This document shows, piece after piece, positions 22,978 to 34,422 of a DNA stretch of 64,000 nt. The DNA lies in NCBI GenBank assembly GCA_032871835.1, contig CM065296.1:2304001-2368000 (forward strand), written 5' to 3'. The position numbers were made by a program, and so were the translations under genes. Every line of letters starts with the position of its first letter. Position 1 is the first letter of the stretch. Source of the DNA: Dipteronia dyeriana (lineage: Eukaryota > Streptophyta > Magnoliopsida > Sapindales > Sapindaceae). The notes beneath the pieces are model-generated. The model did not search any database. It was not told the DNA's origin and was given only the letters and a program-made list of their open reading frames with translations.

Positions 22978-23105
22978 TGTTGGTTTTAATATTAGGTATA
23001 CCCAAGATGAGTCCAAACCCAATTTCATGGATTTGATCCATGAAGCCCAATCCAATATCCTTCTGTTAACTGTAGTAGCAGTTATAAGGAAATAACTGTT
23101 GTTAT

Positions 23106-23174
<69 letters not shown>

Positions 23175-23397
23175 GCAGTTATTACAGAAGAGTTGTTGTT
23201 GTCAATAAAATAGAATTACGTATAATTCTAATGATTCTATTGAGAGCATAGAGAAACATAAAAGAGTATAGATTCTTATACTGTCATTTGAGTTAGGGTT
23301 CCAATTTTTAGTGGCTCTTTCCTGACTTGTGATTCATTCAATTTTCGATCCAGAGAAATGTATGTTAACATTCTTCTCATATTATAGAATTTCAACA
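22978..23397 (+). repeat. Copia 5' LTR, 420 bp
   Basis: It is 142 bp longer than the 3' LTR. The extra segment of about 130 bp (from about 23,076 to 23,205) contains the AC/TA microsatellite and short inverted 'cagttat/ataactg' phrases. Outside that segment the two LTRs align well, with scattered substitutions. Confidence 0.95.
23108..23174. repeat. (AC)n(AT)n compound microsatellite
   Basis: About 24 AC units followed by about 9 AT units, inside the Copia 5' LTR and absent from the 3' LTR. Confidence 0.95.
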
Positions 23398-23398
23398 T

Positions 23399-23411
23399 TG
23401 GTATCAGAGCC
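23399..23411 (+). promoter_or_regulatory. Copia primer-binding site
   Basis: The sequence 'tggtatcagagc' sits one or two bases after the 5' LTR and is complementary to the 3' end of initiator methionine tRNA, the usual minus-strand primer of plant Copia elements. Confidence 0.92.
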
Positions 23412-24384
23412 TGGTTGAATGTTTTCTGGTTTGGAAAAGTTTTCTATGTGTTTATGATATGCATGATCAAAGTTTTAATGTTAGTTGTATAATAACATGT
23501 AAAACAAATTGATCATTATGTCGGATTGATTATATACACAATGTGTATGCATCTGTGTATATTCTTATTTTCGAAACCAAATAAATCTTTGTTTAATGAG
23601 TATTATTATTTTTTGGTTATCATACGTATTTCACTTCTGTTGAATGCCATTTTTTTTTCTTGGCTACTAGTGAATTCACAAATATGTGTTTACTGCAATT
23701 TTAATAAATTATAAGTATATATATTTTTTATGTTTTGAATTCATTAAAATTACGTATTATATGCTTAGGATTCTATGTGAATTGTTTTGTGTTATATGCC
23801 ATGAGACTTAAATTTTATGCATATGAACACCAAGGCATATAGCCCTAAAACAGAAACTTTGAGGGAGTCGCAAAGGGTAAAAATGGTCGTAATTTATTGT
23901 CAAAATGTTATCGTTAGAAACTAGAGATCCCAAGCTTTCTATAGATACCGAGATCGTAAAATTTGGTTTAGTAACGAGTGAGAACAAAACGATTGAAAAC
24001 TGGATCGGGAACAAAATATTTTCCAGAAATTGGTTCTTAAAGTTGAAGAAGGTGAATAGTGACACGCACCTTAGAGACGGCGAGTGCAACTCACCTTAGA
24101 TCCAATTTTCAATATTAAAGGCATTAATGGAATTAGAATAAAGTTTAGAAGCTAATGAAGGTGGTCCGATGACCGGAAGATGATGTATAGGTGGCGCGCG
24201 AGTTACATCCACATCTGAAGCAAGTGACCAAGTTCAACAACACTGCTTTGTTAAAAAGTGAACCACATTGAATGCGACACGTGTCAAGGTGTAGGAAGAC
24301 TTTGACAAATGGTCCTGTAATTAGAGGACACGTGGCACTGATGTGGTTACTTGGTAACGGTCATCTATTCTCGGCCACCAGAAC
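23412..24384. other. Copia leader, no gene
   Basis: Non-coding leader with no supported ORF. It includes G-box-like CACGTG phrases near 24,278 and 24,329. Confidence 0.5.
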
Positions 24385-24515
24385 GATTTTCGACAACGGT
24401 TTTCGATAGTGGTTTCCGACGATAGTTTCTGGCAACGGTTTCTGGTGATGGTTTCAGGCAGCGGTTTCCGATGACGGTTTTTGACAGCGGTTTCTGACGA
24501 CGGTTTTCGATGATT
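24385..24515. repeat. 13-bp minisatellite
   Basis: GGT(or AGT)TT recurs at 24,398, 24,411, 24,424, 24,437, 24,450, 24,463, 24,476, 24,489 and 24,502, an exact 13-bp period with unit close to 'ggtttccgacgac'. Directly after it, 'tttttcgacatcttttaagc' is present twice (about 24,514-24,560). The Arg/Lys/Ser-rich antisense ORF is a by-product. Confidence 0.9.
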
Positions 24516-24785
24516 TTTCGACATCTTTTAAGCTATTTTTGATGTTTTTTCGACATCTTTTAAGCGGTTTTTCGGCCACAAATAGACTGTTTCAGGCAAA
24601 CAAAAGTGGTTTTCCGGTGAATTTTTGTTTTTTTTTTTAAATTAATTATTATTTTGATTTATTCCATTGACTAAATTTTTGCTCCAGTGGGAGTTGAATA
24701 TGCCCGATGAATTTTTATAAGTTCTCAAAATTTTACTAACAAATTATTAATGGTATCTATTTTCATTTCTCTTTAGGTTGAGGAA

Positions 24786-25352
24786 ATGTGTAACCACAAC
24801 TCATCTGAAACGGATCCTCAAGAGGAGCACTCACCACTTTCGGTGGAGGAATATTCACCACAATTGGTAGAAGATAATTCACCATTGTCGGATGACTCTG
24901 ATCCTTAAGAGGAGTACTCACCACTGTCAGTGGAGGAAAATTCACTGCAATTGGTAGAAGATTATTCACCATTATCGGATGAAATGTGCACAGAGAAAAA
25001 TACTATTGATGAGTATATACCTAGGACACTTGAGGACGATAAAAGTCAATAGTCTCCAAGAATGGAGATAGATGAAGTGGATATTGAAAGATATAGGAAT
25101 TTTGAAATGTCTCTTACTAAGTTCATAAACAAACTAGAAGACCATAAAATGGATTTTAGCACTAGCACGGGTGCTAATTTAAGATCACAAAGACATTGTA
25201 AAGTTAGTGAAGGATGGTATGCAATATCTGCATTTAGAAGGTTTAGAGTATATGAGAATTACTACCTATCTGTAAATGATAAGCAAAGTATTTTTGCACA
25301 CTTTGAGCGAATCTTGCATGAAATCCCAAAGAGTTTTAGAATTATTGATTGA
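24786..25352 (+). pseudogene. Unidentified ORF in the Copia leader, two stops
   Basis: I do not recognise this protein. One reading frame runs from ATG 24,786 to TGA 25,352 with two in-frame stops (24,906-24,908 and about 25,051), giving about 186 sense codons. The first third is acidic and consists of two similar units of about 28 residues: 'EEHSPLSVEEYSPQLVEDNS' and 'EEYSPLSVEENSLQLVEDYS', each followed by PLSD. The rest ('DVDIERYRNFEMSLTKFI', 'CKVSEGWYAISAFRRFRVYE') is mixed and looks like real protein composition. An acceptor-like 'tctctttag' lies just upstream. It could be an extra retrotransposon ORF or captured host sequence. Confidence 0.45.
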
Positions 25353-25600
25353 GATTGTAATTCTTAGGATGTATATATTTGTAAATACTCCTAGTTTGTA
25401 CAAACTCTTTAGTATTAATGAAATGGGATATTAGTGCACACGATTATGCAAAGTTTTACTTACTTGTGCTTATTCAATATGGATGTTCTAAATTGTAAGA
25501 AACAATGTTAGAATTGTTTTACGCAAAGGACACTAATAAATATAAATTAATGAATGTTGTGGATTTGGATGATGATCAAGAGCTTTGACTTTTGTTTCGA

Positions 25601-26656
25601 GTGGAAATGGTGAGAAATGCCACCTTTTTTTTAGTGAGATGTAGTGATGTCATCAGTTTAATAAGTTAAGTTTAAAAGACACATATTATGGTGAACTACC
25701 CATACTGTCCTTAAATAATCAATTTTTAATTCTCTTTGTACTTCCATCTCCACACTTTGGTAACTGAAAGTAGTAACTCCCCTCTCTCTCTCTCCAAAAA
25801 ACTTGTCTGAAAATCGATCTACAATTTGTCTGAACATGATCTAGTTTTTTTGATAAGTTTACGAGCTGTTGTATATGTGTAAGAGATTTTGTTACATTGG
25901 TTCGAGCTTTTTTTGATATGTTTATGAGCTATTTTGTAATTGGTCTGAGTATTTTTTTAATTTGTCTGAACTTTTTTACATTGGTACAAGTATTTTTAAA
26001 CTGTTGTAAATAAGTTTATAATCTTAAGCAAAAAAACTCAAACCCTTAAGAAAAAAGCTCGAGCTCTTAAGAAAAAAACTTGATCCCTTTAAAAAAAAGC
26101 TTGATCCTTTACAAAAAAGCTTGATCATGTATAAAAAAACTCGATCCCTTTAAAAAAAATCTCGATCCCTTACAAAAAAAGCTCGATCATGTACCAAAAA
26201 GCTCGATCTCTCACAAAAAAAGCTCGATCCTTGACAAAAAAAGCTCGACCCCTTACAAAAAAAGCTCCATCATGTACAAAAAAGCTCGATCCCTTAAAAA
26301 AAAGCTCGAACATGTTTCAAAAAAGTTCGAAAATGTTTCAAAAAGTCTCAAAAATCAAGATATTCATCTTCGTCAACACATAACAGATCAAATAAAAAAA
26401 AAGCTCGACCCCCGAATGCGTCTGCGTAGCCCCACTCCGTCGCCGTTCAAATGATTGTCTGGGTTTCAACGAGACTTTCTCTCTCTATTTCACAACTCTG
26501 TCACTGTAAAATGAATGAAAGAAATCTGATGTGGAACAACTATTGAGGGTATTTTTATCCGTTCACCACAATTGGTGCTTTTTAAACATAAGTTATTAAA
26601 ACAGTAACAGTGTTGAAATGCCACCACCAAAAAGTGCTATTTATTTTTTAAACCCT
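25601..26656. mobile_element. Mutator-like element B, 1,056 bp
   Basis: It is bracketed by ttgtttcga (25,592-25,600) and tcgtttcga (26,657-26,665), a 9-bp duplication with one mismatch. The left end 'gtggaaatggtgagaaatg' matches the inverted right end of MULE A nearly base for base. Inverted copies of 'ataagttaagtttaaaagacac' lie near 25,664 and in reverse near 26,580. The interior holds tcgagctttttt-type motifs. No transposase is present. It inserted into the leader of the Copia element, so it is younger than that element. Confidence 0.85.
25890..26420 (-). repeat. 'tcgagctttttt' motif array of MULE B
   Basis: On the right half (about 26,030-26,420) the core appears as 'aaaaaagctcgatc', inverted relative to MULE A's arrays, with spacers such as 'catgtac' and 'ccttac'. 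The left half (25,840-26,000) has a few diverged forward copies such as 'ttcgagctttttttg'. The Lys-rich forward ORFs translate the repeat. Confidence 0.85.
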
Positions 26657-26803
26657 TCGTTTCGATTCCTATCCTAATATTCCAATTATTATATTTTTTT
26701 AGTGTAAGTTTGCTGCATAGCATTTGTGTTAAGTGTGAAATTATTAGAAAAAAATGCTAGAATAACTATTAATTAAACTATGTGTTACATAAAATTTCAG
26801 GAA

Positions 26804-28125
26804 ATGGCTTCTGCATCTAAGTCAATTGTTGCTGAGTTGAACAAGGGAGAGAAGCTGAACGGTGACAACTATGAGATGTGACAACGAAAAATTTAGCTAA
26901 TCCTTGAAGAGTAAGAGGCTTTGGAAACTCTTATGAACACTATGGTAGAACCACCAGATGGTAGCATTGCCCAACATAGGAGGGATATGGAAACATATCA
27001 GACCTGGAAAATGAAGAACAATCTAGCTCACATAACGATGCTAAACAACATGACTGATGCTCTCATGTGTGTATATGAAGAGTATGACACTACACAAGAC
27101 ATGTGGATTGCATTGAAGAACAAGTTTGGTGGTACTTCTACTACCAAACTTAGGAGACTTACAATTAAGTTTAACACCTACATGAAGGGCCAGAATCATG
27201 ATATGAGGCAACATCTTAGAGAGATGTCAAACATGATACGTAAATTGAAGTCTGCAGGTCATACTTTAACTGATAAGCAACAAATTCAAACAGTGATCCG
27301 GTCTCTTCCTAATAGCTGGGAAAATATAAAGATCAACATGACCTATAATGATAACATCAAGACTTTTGATGATATATCACGTCTGTTGAACTGGAAGAAG
27401 AGCGCCTAGAGGCAGCTATGACTTCCAATCAGCTTTACATGGCTGAGTCCAGCAAACGCAAGGCTAAGAGCTTCATGCGCAAAGGAAGAAAAGGAACTTC
27501 TAAAAGCAAAATGGGAAGGGTCCTAAACAGAATTTCAACAAGAATAAGACCGACAATCAGAAAAAGAGGCAAGAGTGCTGGTGTTAAGAAGGACAAAGCC
27601 AAGTTGAAATGTTTCAATTGTGGCAAACTGGGTTATTTTGCTAGTGAGTGCACTGAGCCGAAAAAGGTACGACCCAACTTAATAACTGATAACTATGCTT
27701 TGGTTTCTAGTTCTGTTTTACTTACTGAATCTCGTCCTTTGTGGACTGTAGACTCATGGGCCACAGACCAAGTAACTAGAGATAGAGCAACATTCGTAGA
27801 ATATCGTTGGATCAGTCAGGGGACTAGATGGATTTACATGGGGAACAACTCGAAAGTTAAAGTGAAGGGTATTGGCACTTGCAAATTAATGTTGCATGGT
27901 GGTCAAATACTTTATCTCTATGATGTTTTATATGCTCATGAGATTCGACAAAATTTAGTTTCAGTTATTGTCCTCTTAAGTTTAGGTTACGAACTTAACT
28001 TTTATGGTGGTTGTATGGATATTATTTATAATTATGTTCCTATTGGTACTGGATATTTGTTGAATGGTTTTATTGTATTAAATACCAAGTTGGACGGTTT
28101 TAATTATGATAATGGTTGTTTTTAA
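26804..28125 (+). pseudogene. Copia gag and protease, broken
   Basis: The polyprotein starts at ATG 26,804 (MASASKSIVAELNKGEKLNG) but meets stops within 30 codons (TGA at about 26,879 where a Trp is usual, and two more). Gag continues 'YQTWKMKNNLAHITML', 'DMWIALKNKFGGTSTTKLRR', 'SLPNSWENIKINM'. A frame change near 27,405 precedes the nucleocapsid, whose zinc knuckle reads CFNCGKLGYFASEC, with Tyr where the family has His. The protease active site reads DSWAT instead of DSGAT (27,751-27,765). Gag packages the RNA and the protease cuts the polyprotein; both carry disabling changes. Confidence 0.9.
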
Positions 28126-28158
28126 TTAACTGCTTCCGCTAATGATGTCAATGTTGAT

Positions 28159-28803
28159 ATGAACGTTTGGTATGCTAGACTGGGTCATATTGGCCAAGAT
28201 AGGATGAACAGATTGGCTAGAGAGAACCTCTTAGGTTCATTTAATAAAATTGAGTTACCTATCTGTGAAAATTGTCTAGTTGGAAAAACAACTGGAAAAC
28301 CATTTGGAAAGGGAACTAGAGCTGAAAATCCATTACAATTAATTCACTCTGACATTTGTGGTCTAATGAGTGTTAAAGCAAGGCATGGTGCCTCCTACTT
28401 TATTACATTCATAGATGACTTTGCCTATTTTGGTTATGTCTATCTGATTTATCATAAGTCTGAAGCATTAGATTGTTTAAAATCATATTTGAACTTAGTA
28501 GAGAATCAATTAGATAAACGGGTTAAAGCATTACGTACTGACATGGGACGTGAATACCTTTCAGATCAATTCAAGGAATTGTGTGATGAAAAAGGTATTC
28601 AAAGACTGTTAACTATTCCTACCACTCCGCAACAAAATGGTGTAGCTGAAAGGAGGAATAGAACATTACTTGAAATGGTTAGGTCTATGATGGCTCAAGA
28701 AAATCTACCAGTACATTATTCTTTGCTAACTGCCACATATATACTTAATCGAGTCCCCACAAAATTGGCCACTTCCACACCTTATGAGTTATGGACAGGT
28801 TGA
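28159..28803 (+). pseudogene. Copia integrase, broken
   Basis: The frame is open for 214 codons. It has the gag-pre-integrase zinc region (WYARLGHIG, CENCLVGK; the first zinc His is Tyr), then the integrase core with HSDICG, 'ALRTDMGREYLS', 'PTTPQQNGVAERRNRTLLEM', consistent with D, D and E catalytic positions, then 'YILNRVPTKLATSTPYELW'. A TGA follows directly and separates it from the rest of pol. Confidence 0.9.
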
Positions 28804-30836
28804 AAACCTGACTTAACTTATCTACGACCTTAGGGGTGCGCGGGTTACGTACATGATCCATTGACAAATATGGAAAATTAGGTGCAAGAGGAAAGAAATG
28901 TATCTTTGTTGGATACTCTGAGCCTTCAAAAGGATTTGTACTCATAGGTGAAAACTCTGATGGAAGTGTGACTGAGATAGAATCACGAGATGTGAATTTT
29001 TTAGAGAGTGAATTTTCTAATAGAGGTGATGATTCTATGATTTGGGTAATCAAATATAAATACTCTACTAGAAGTTAATGTGGATCTATCTGGGACTTCT
29101 ATCCCTAGTGGGAATGATACTCCACTTAAAATAAATACAGATATACCTGGAGCTTCTGATCCTAGTGGGAGTAATAAAGTTGTTGAGATAACATTTTTGG
29201 ATTTACCAACTCGTAGAAGCAATCGTGGAAATGTTCCTCGTCGTCGTTTTGAGATTGAAGGGGAAGCATTTATGATTGCTTCACATGATACTGATGAGCC
29301 TAAAATGTTAATGAGGCTCTCAACTCACCTGATAAGGAATTATGGATAAAAGCTATGTAAAAGGAGATTGATTCGATGAAAAGTAACCATGTTTAGGACT
29401 TGGTTGACTTACCGCCTATAAGAAAAGCCATTGGAAACAAATGGGTTCTTCGTGTCAAACGAAAGCCTGATGACACAATAGAGAGATATGAAATGCATTT
29501 AGTTGAGGTTATACTCAACAAGAGGGTATTGACTATGAAGAAACTTTTTCCCTTGTGGTTAGGTTTGCTTTAATAAACCTTATTTTGGCAATCGTCGTAC
29601 ATATGGACCTAGAATTGCATCACATTGATGTAAAACTGGCGTTTCTCAATGGAGAACTGGATGAAGAAATTTACATGGAACAACCTGTAAATTTTGTTTC
29701 CAAAGGCCAAGAGCATAAAGTTTGTAAGCTCAAAAGGTCAATATATAGTTTGAAACAATCATCCCGACAATGGTACCTATGGTTTCATCAGGCTGTTATG
29801 CCTTATGGGTCAAAATGGCTGAAGAAGACCATAATGTGTATATAAAACGAAATAAATATAAGTATGTGATGCTGTCTTTATATGTGGACGATATTTTGTT
29901 GGCTAAAAATTGTAAAGAGTTTGTGTTGACCATTACGAAATGTTTATCTTCAAAATTTGAGACGAAAGATATGGGTGAGGCTGCCTATATTTTAGGAGTC
30001 AAAATTACAAGAGATCGTTCGAAGAAACTTCTTGCTCTGTCGCAAGAGCCTTATATAAGGAAAATTCTTGAACGTTTTAACATGGCTGATTGTAAGCCTA
30101 TGGATACACCTATATCAAAGGGACAAACTCTTAGTCTCGACATGTGTCCTAAAACTCCTCAAGAAATTGAAAGAATGAAAAATGTCCCTTATTCTAGTGC
30201 TATCGGCAGTCTCATGTATGCTATGATGCGTACAAGACCTGATATCTGCTATGCGGTTGGTTTTGTAAGTAGATATCAATCCAATCCTGTAAAGAAACAT
30301 TGGGTTGTCGTGAAGAGAATATTGGCGTATCTTATAGATACTGCTGATTACTCCCTTTGTTACCAAGGTAGAGCTTTACGTCTCATTGGATATACAGATG
30401 CCGATTGGGGAGTGATTTGGATGAGTGAAAATCAACAGTAGGATAAGTTTTCCTACTCAGTAATGATGCTATCTCTTGGAGTAGCAAGAAACAGACATGT
30501 ATTGCTTTGTCAACTATAGATGCCGAATTTGTGGCTTGTTCGGCAGTAGTACAAGAAGCTATCTGGCTCAAAAGATTTATAGAAGATTTGGATGTCTCTA
30601 AGGACAAAGGGAAGCCAATAACCATTTACTGTGATAGTCAAGCAGCAATTGCTTATACTAAAGACTCCAAGTATCACATTAAATCCAAATGTATAGAGAC
30701 AAAATATAATTTTGTTAGAGATATCGTGTTGAAGAAATAAGTAATGATTCAATACATTTCAACCCATGAGATGGTAGCTGATCCTCTCATTAAAACTGTG
30801 ACTAGAGATGTTTATGAGTCACATGCCAAGTCATAA
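28804..30836 (+). pseudogene. Copia reverse transcriptase and RNase H, broken
   Basis: The linker and RT lie in several frames. RT motifs: 'HHIDVKLAFLNGELDEEIYM', 'LKRSIYSLKQSSRQWY', then YVDD (29,881-29,892) in 'LSLYVDDILLAKNC', 'AAYILGVKITRDRSKK', 'PYSSAIGSLMYAMM'. RNase H follows a frameshift near 30,437: 'STIDAEFVACSAVVQEAIWL', 'IYCDSQAAIAYTKD'. The end is near the TAA at 30,834. The catalytic YVDD is intact but stops and frameshifts near 29,050, 29,350, 29,395, 29,800 and 30,440 abolish a continuous product. Confidence 0.9.
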
Positions 30837-31961
30837 GGGTTGTGTAGATTGTAATGATAGATTGAATCATTGTACTAAACGATGTTATTATAGTTACAAA
30901 TAAAATTGATTTTTATTTGAAATTTTACTAGCATGTTGTATTTCACGTATAATTATGTCATCAGGTTGAGACCAACATTCTTACACGTGCGGTCGCCTCA
31001 TATGTTTAGAGAAACAAGCTAAGATGAGACACATATATATTAAAGAATATATGAGAAATATATTCTTAAAGGAGCTTAAATATATGAAAATATCACCTTG
31101 ACTATATCAAGATGAGGTTCTTAACAAATATACATATAAATATCTTAGAACTGATCATGATAGACCCCACTATTATTGATACCTGATTAAGCCAAATGTG
31201 AGATTTTAATATGGTGCTAAAAGGTGACGAGCTTTTAAGAACTCAGGTTAGTCATAGGGTGTGTGGCTGAACTTAAATCTGTACAGTGATTTAATAAAAG
31301 ACATAGCCATTCATATTTAGAATGAAGATCACTGTAACACGTGTTTCATACAACATGTGCTATTTGTGGCCGATGTGAAAAATGAGAGAATGAATCCCTA
31401 CTTCCTCATTGTGCAAGTTCCATTGAAGTTATTAAAAACTTCAAAGGATGTCCTTATGACTATTCACTTTGTCTTGAAGTGACAGAGTAGTGTTAGCACT
31501 TTTAGCGTGTCATTTCTATGGCTATGATAATCCAGTCTATGGGACATGACTAAGGTATCAGCTGTTTTGGAGACTAAAAGACAAAGATGGAATGTGAAGA
31601 TTTAATAAATTTTTATCTTAATTATGTATTTACCGGCTAGCCAATTGTATTTAGAGATACAATTGTAAATACATGAAAACTGTGATAAAGTCAAGCATAG
31701 CTTCTTGAGGGATTAAGTATGCTTTTGGACTAATGAAAATTTAAGAAATTAAATTTAGGATACAACAAATGAAAAATGTTATATCTCTTGTAAATAATTG
31801 ATTTACAATTGAGATTCCAAAGCTCCTCATAATTATACTGATTGTTCATAGGTCACACGGTATATTTATCTGTATGAATACTTTTTTGTAATTTTATGAT
31901 GATATCATAATTGTGTTGTTTCTAATGGAGTTGTATTGGACCCACTTGTACGAGTGGGAGA
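30837..31961 (+). other. Copia 3' untranslated region
   Basis: About 1.1 kb without coding sequence lies between pol and the 3' LTR. It ends in the purine tract 'gagtgggaga' (31,952-31,961), which primes plus-strand synthesis. I see nothing else of note. Confidence 0.7.
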
Positions 31962-32239
31962 TGTTGGTTTTAATATTGGGTACACCCAAGATGGGTCCAA
32001 ACCCAATTTCATGGATTTGATCCATGAAGCCCAATCCAATATCATTCTATTAACCGTAGAATAGAATTAAGTATAATTCTATTGAGAACACAGAGAAACA
32101 GAAAATAGTATAGATTCTTATACTGTGATTTGAGTTAGGGTTCCAATTTTTGGTGGCTCTTTCCTGACTTGTGATTCATTCAATTTTTGATCCAGAGAAA
32201 GGTATGTTAACATTCTTCTCATATTATAGAATTTCAACA
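31962..32239 (+). repeat. Copia 3' LTR, 278 bp
   Basis: Starts TGTTGG and ends CAACA. It aligns with the 5' LTR except for about 130 bp present only in the 5' copy. Confidence 0.95.
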
Positions 32240-32270
32240 GAAGGTATAATAATAAATATAATTTATGTGT

Positions 32271-33112
32271 TGTCATATGTAAATTTTATCAAATGTACAC
32301 GTCATTGACAAAGAGGATAAAATTGCCAGGTAGATATCCAAATAGGTTTTCAGGAAATATCCCGCAAGATATCACCAAAAAATAGGAACCCGAGTAAGTA
32401 TAAATACAAGTATTGAACAAGATTTACTCGGGAATTAGCTGATGTCACGATCTACTCGGGAATCAGCTGACGTCAAGTTCTAATAGGGAATCAGTTGACG
32501 TCACGTTCTTCTCGGGACAAATATAAAGAAATCCATCGCATAACTCATGAACCAAGAATCATATTAAAACACGCAAAGATCCACGTCGAAGAAGAATTCA
32601 AAAAAGAATAGAGTACCAAACAGGGAAAATATCCCAAATCAGACAACAACTTTATTTCTTCAAAAAGACTACGCATTTGTAAGGAAATAAGTCCTAAACG
32701 GACTATATCACTAGAGTCCCGTTTGATCTCTATACAAAATCTCCGAAATAGGAAAGAAGATAAAGCCTACTCGAACAAAGTAACCAATTGTAATTAAATA
32801 CAAAAATATTTTATTACGTGTACAAAAAGGATTAGGGCTCTATATACATATAAGTAGACCCATAATCTCATCAGAAGAATATATAGAAGAATACATCGAG
32901 AATAAAGAGAGACCGAGAGTTGTAAATCTTTATTTCAATAGTGGATTTTGGCTCAGTTGTTTATTCAACCACTCGTTGACGTTTCTCCGGTCATCAGAGT
33001 TTTACCACGTAAAACTTGTGTCCAATTACATTCTTCTTCTCTTTCTCTTTGAGATCACAGCTCAAATCCAATCTTGTTGACTTTTTCATACATCGAGAAA
33101 TCGACGTCAACA
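32271..33112 (+). repeat. Gypsy G 5' LTR, 842 bp
   Basis: Equal in length to the 3' LTR, with scattered substitutions between the two. It contains two intact TGACGTCA sites (32,468-32,475 and 32,496-32,503) plus a mutated one (tgatgtca at 32,440-32,447), and TATA-like boxes near 32,523 and 32,841. Confidence 0.95.
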
Positions 33113-33158
33113 ATTGGCGTTACAAGGAGGGGCCGAACCTCCGATTTAGTTAAAGGTA

Positions 33159-34422
33159 ATGGCGGGAAGTGGAAGCAGAAACAGTTCTGGGGATATCCAA
33201 AAATCTCCAAATAATGTTCATATTGGCAATAGTTCACGAGATCTCACCACAACCGAGAACCAACCAACGTCTCTGGCAGGGATCCAACAAATTCCTCTCT
33301 ACCAGCGAAGACCTGACATGACATTTTTGTGAGGCATTACAACAGCTGGTAGCGAACACGGTGAAAGAAGGAGTTGATCTACTAGCTGCAGAAGAGACGT
33401 AACCTCTTAATCCTCCACTTACAAGGCTTCATTCGGTTTTAGTTGGGCCAGAACCAGATGTACCAGAAGTCGGAAGAGACTCTGTTCCAATTAATCTGGT
33501 TGGATGTGAAACACCCGAAGAGGAGCAACCATACCAGAGGCAGAGCTATGATCAGATAGCCCATAATAGACACCGCAAGCATGATCGACACATAGATCGG
33601 TCGTCATCATCAGAGGATAGTGATAGGCACCATCGCAAGCGCCATCACGGAACCATACGCCTGCAACGATCAACCCATGAGACTCGGCAACAAAGCGAAG
33701 TGGAGCTTGAAGAAGGCATGACAGTAAATCGGAGGTTTAACCATAATTTAGATCTCGTAAGAGATAGACACGTTGTAATTCAGAGATTGACCTGAGAAGT
33801 TGAAAACAATAGGCGTCAAATAGACGCACTGGTTAGAGGTTATGGGTATAATGACTTGTCCGACGACGATTCTGATAGCCCATTCACTAGGGACATCCTG
33901 CGAACCCCATTCCCAGAAAGATTCAGGATGCCACACGTGGAACAGTTCAAGAAGTATACAGATCCTAAAGAACACGTCAGACGGTATATAAGTGCTATGG
34001 CTCAGTATGCCCAATACGATCCCTTATTATGTCTTAACTTTCCACAAACTCTAGGAGACACAGGCTCAAGATGGTTCGGAAGATTGACCCCAGCAAGCAT
34101 CGGGAGTTTTGGTGAATTAAACAGAAGTTTCTTAAGACAATTTCTAGGCAACGTTCACAGAAAAAAATCAGTGGCTTACCTTTCCCAACTGAAACAAGGG
34201 AAAGACGAATCGTTAAAAAAATACCTGGGAAGATTCGGCCAGGCGGTATCAGAAATCGACAGTGCAAATGACGAAGCAATAATTGCGGCATTCATAAACA
34301 ACTTACAGAATGGACGACTATCTTTTGACTTAAGAAGGGCACGTCTAACCAGATATGCAGATATGATGGACATGGCGAGAGGATGTGCACTAGCAGAAGA
34401 ACAGAAGTTAGCCACAGGATGA
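33159..34422 (+). pseudogene. Gypsy G gag, broken
   Basis: Starts at ATG 33,159 (MAGSGSRNSSGDIQKSP) 46 bp after the LTR. A frameshift near 33,330 and stops near 33,400 and 33,795 interrupt it. The retrotransposon gag domain is clear in the last 188 codons: 'FPERFRMPHVEQFKKYTDPK', 'WFGRLTPASIGSFGELNRSF', 'LSQLKQGKDESLKKYLGRFG', 'NDEAIIAAFINNL'. Gag would form the virus-like particle in the cytoplasm. Confidence 0.9.

Larger units (their letters stand above)
22978..32239 (+). mobile_element. Ty1/Copia LTR retrotransposon, 9,262 bp
   Basis: The 5' LTR is 22,978-23,397 and the 3' LTR 31,962-32,239. Both start TGTTGG and end CAACA. The 5-bp target duplication GAAGG lies at 22,973-22,977 and 32,240-32,244. 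The primer-binding site 'tggtatcagagc' (initiator-tRNA-Met type) follows the 5' LTR, and a purine tract precedes the 3' LTR. The domain order gag, protease, integrase, RT, RNase H is that of Copia. The polyprotein has many stops and frameshifts, so the copy is dead. A MULE (25,601-26,656) has inserted into the leader. Confidence 0.95.

Noticed and set aside
22815..23036. ORF starting at 22,815 as the true start of the HMG-box gene
   Set aside because: The first residues have no HMG similarity and a good acceptor (ttatttgcag) lies at 22,891 just before the conserved part. An unspliced start cannot be excluded but is less likely.
22954..23154. Minus-strand Cys-Val repeat ORF
   Set aside because: Translation of the AC microsatellite.
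24321..24524. Minus-strand Arg/Asn/Ser-rich ORF
   Set aside because: Produced by the 13-bp minisatellite.
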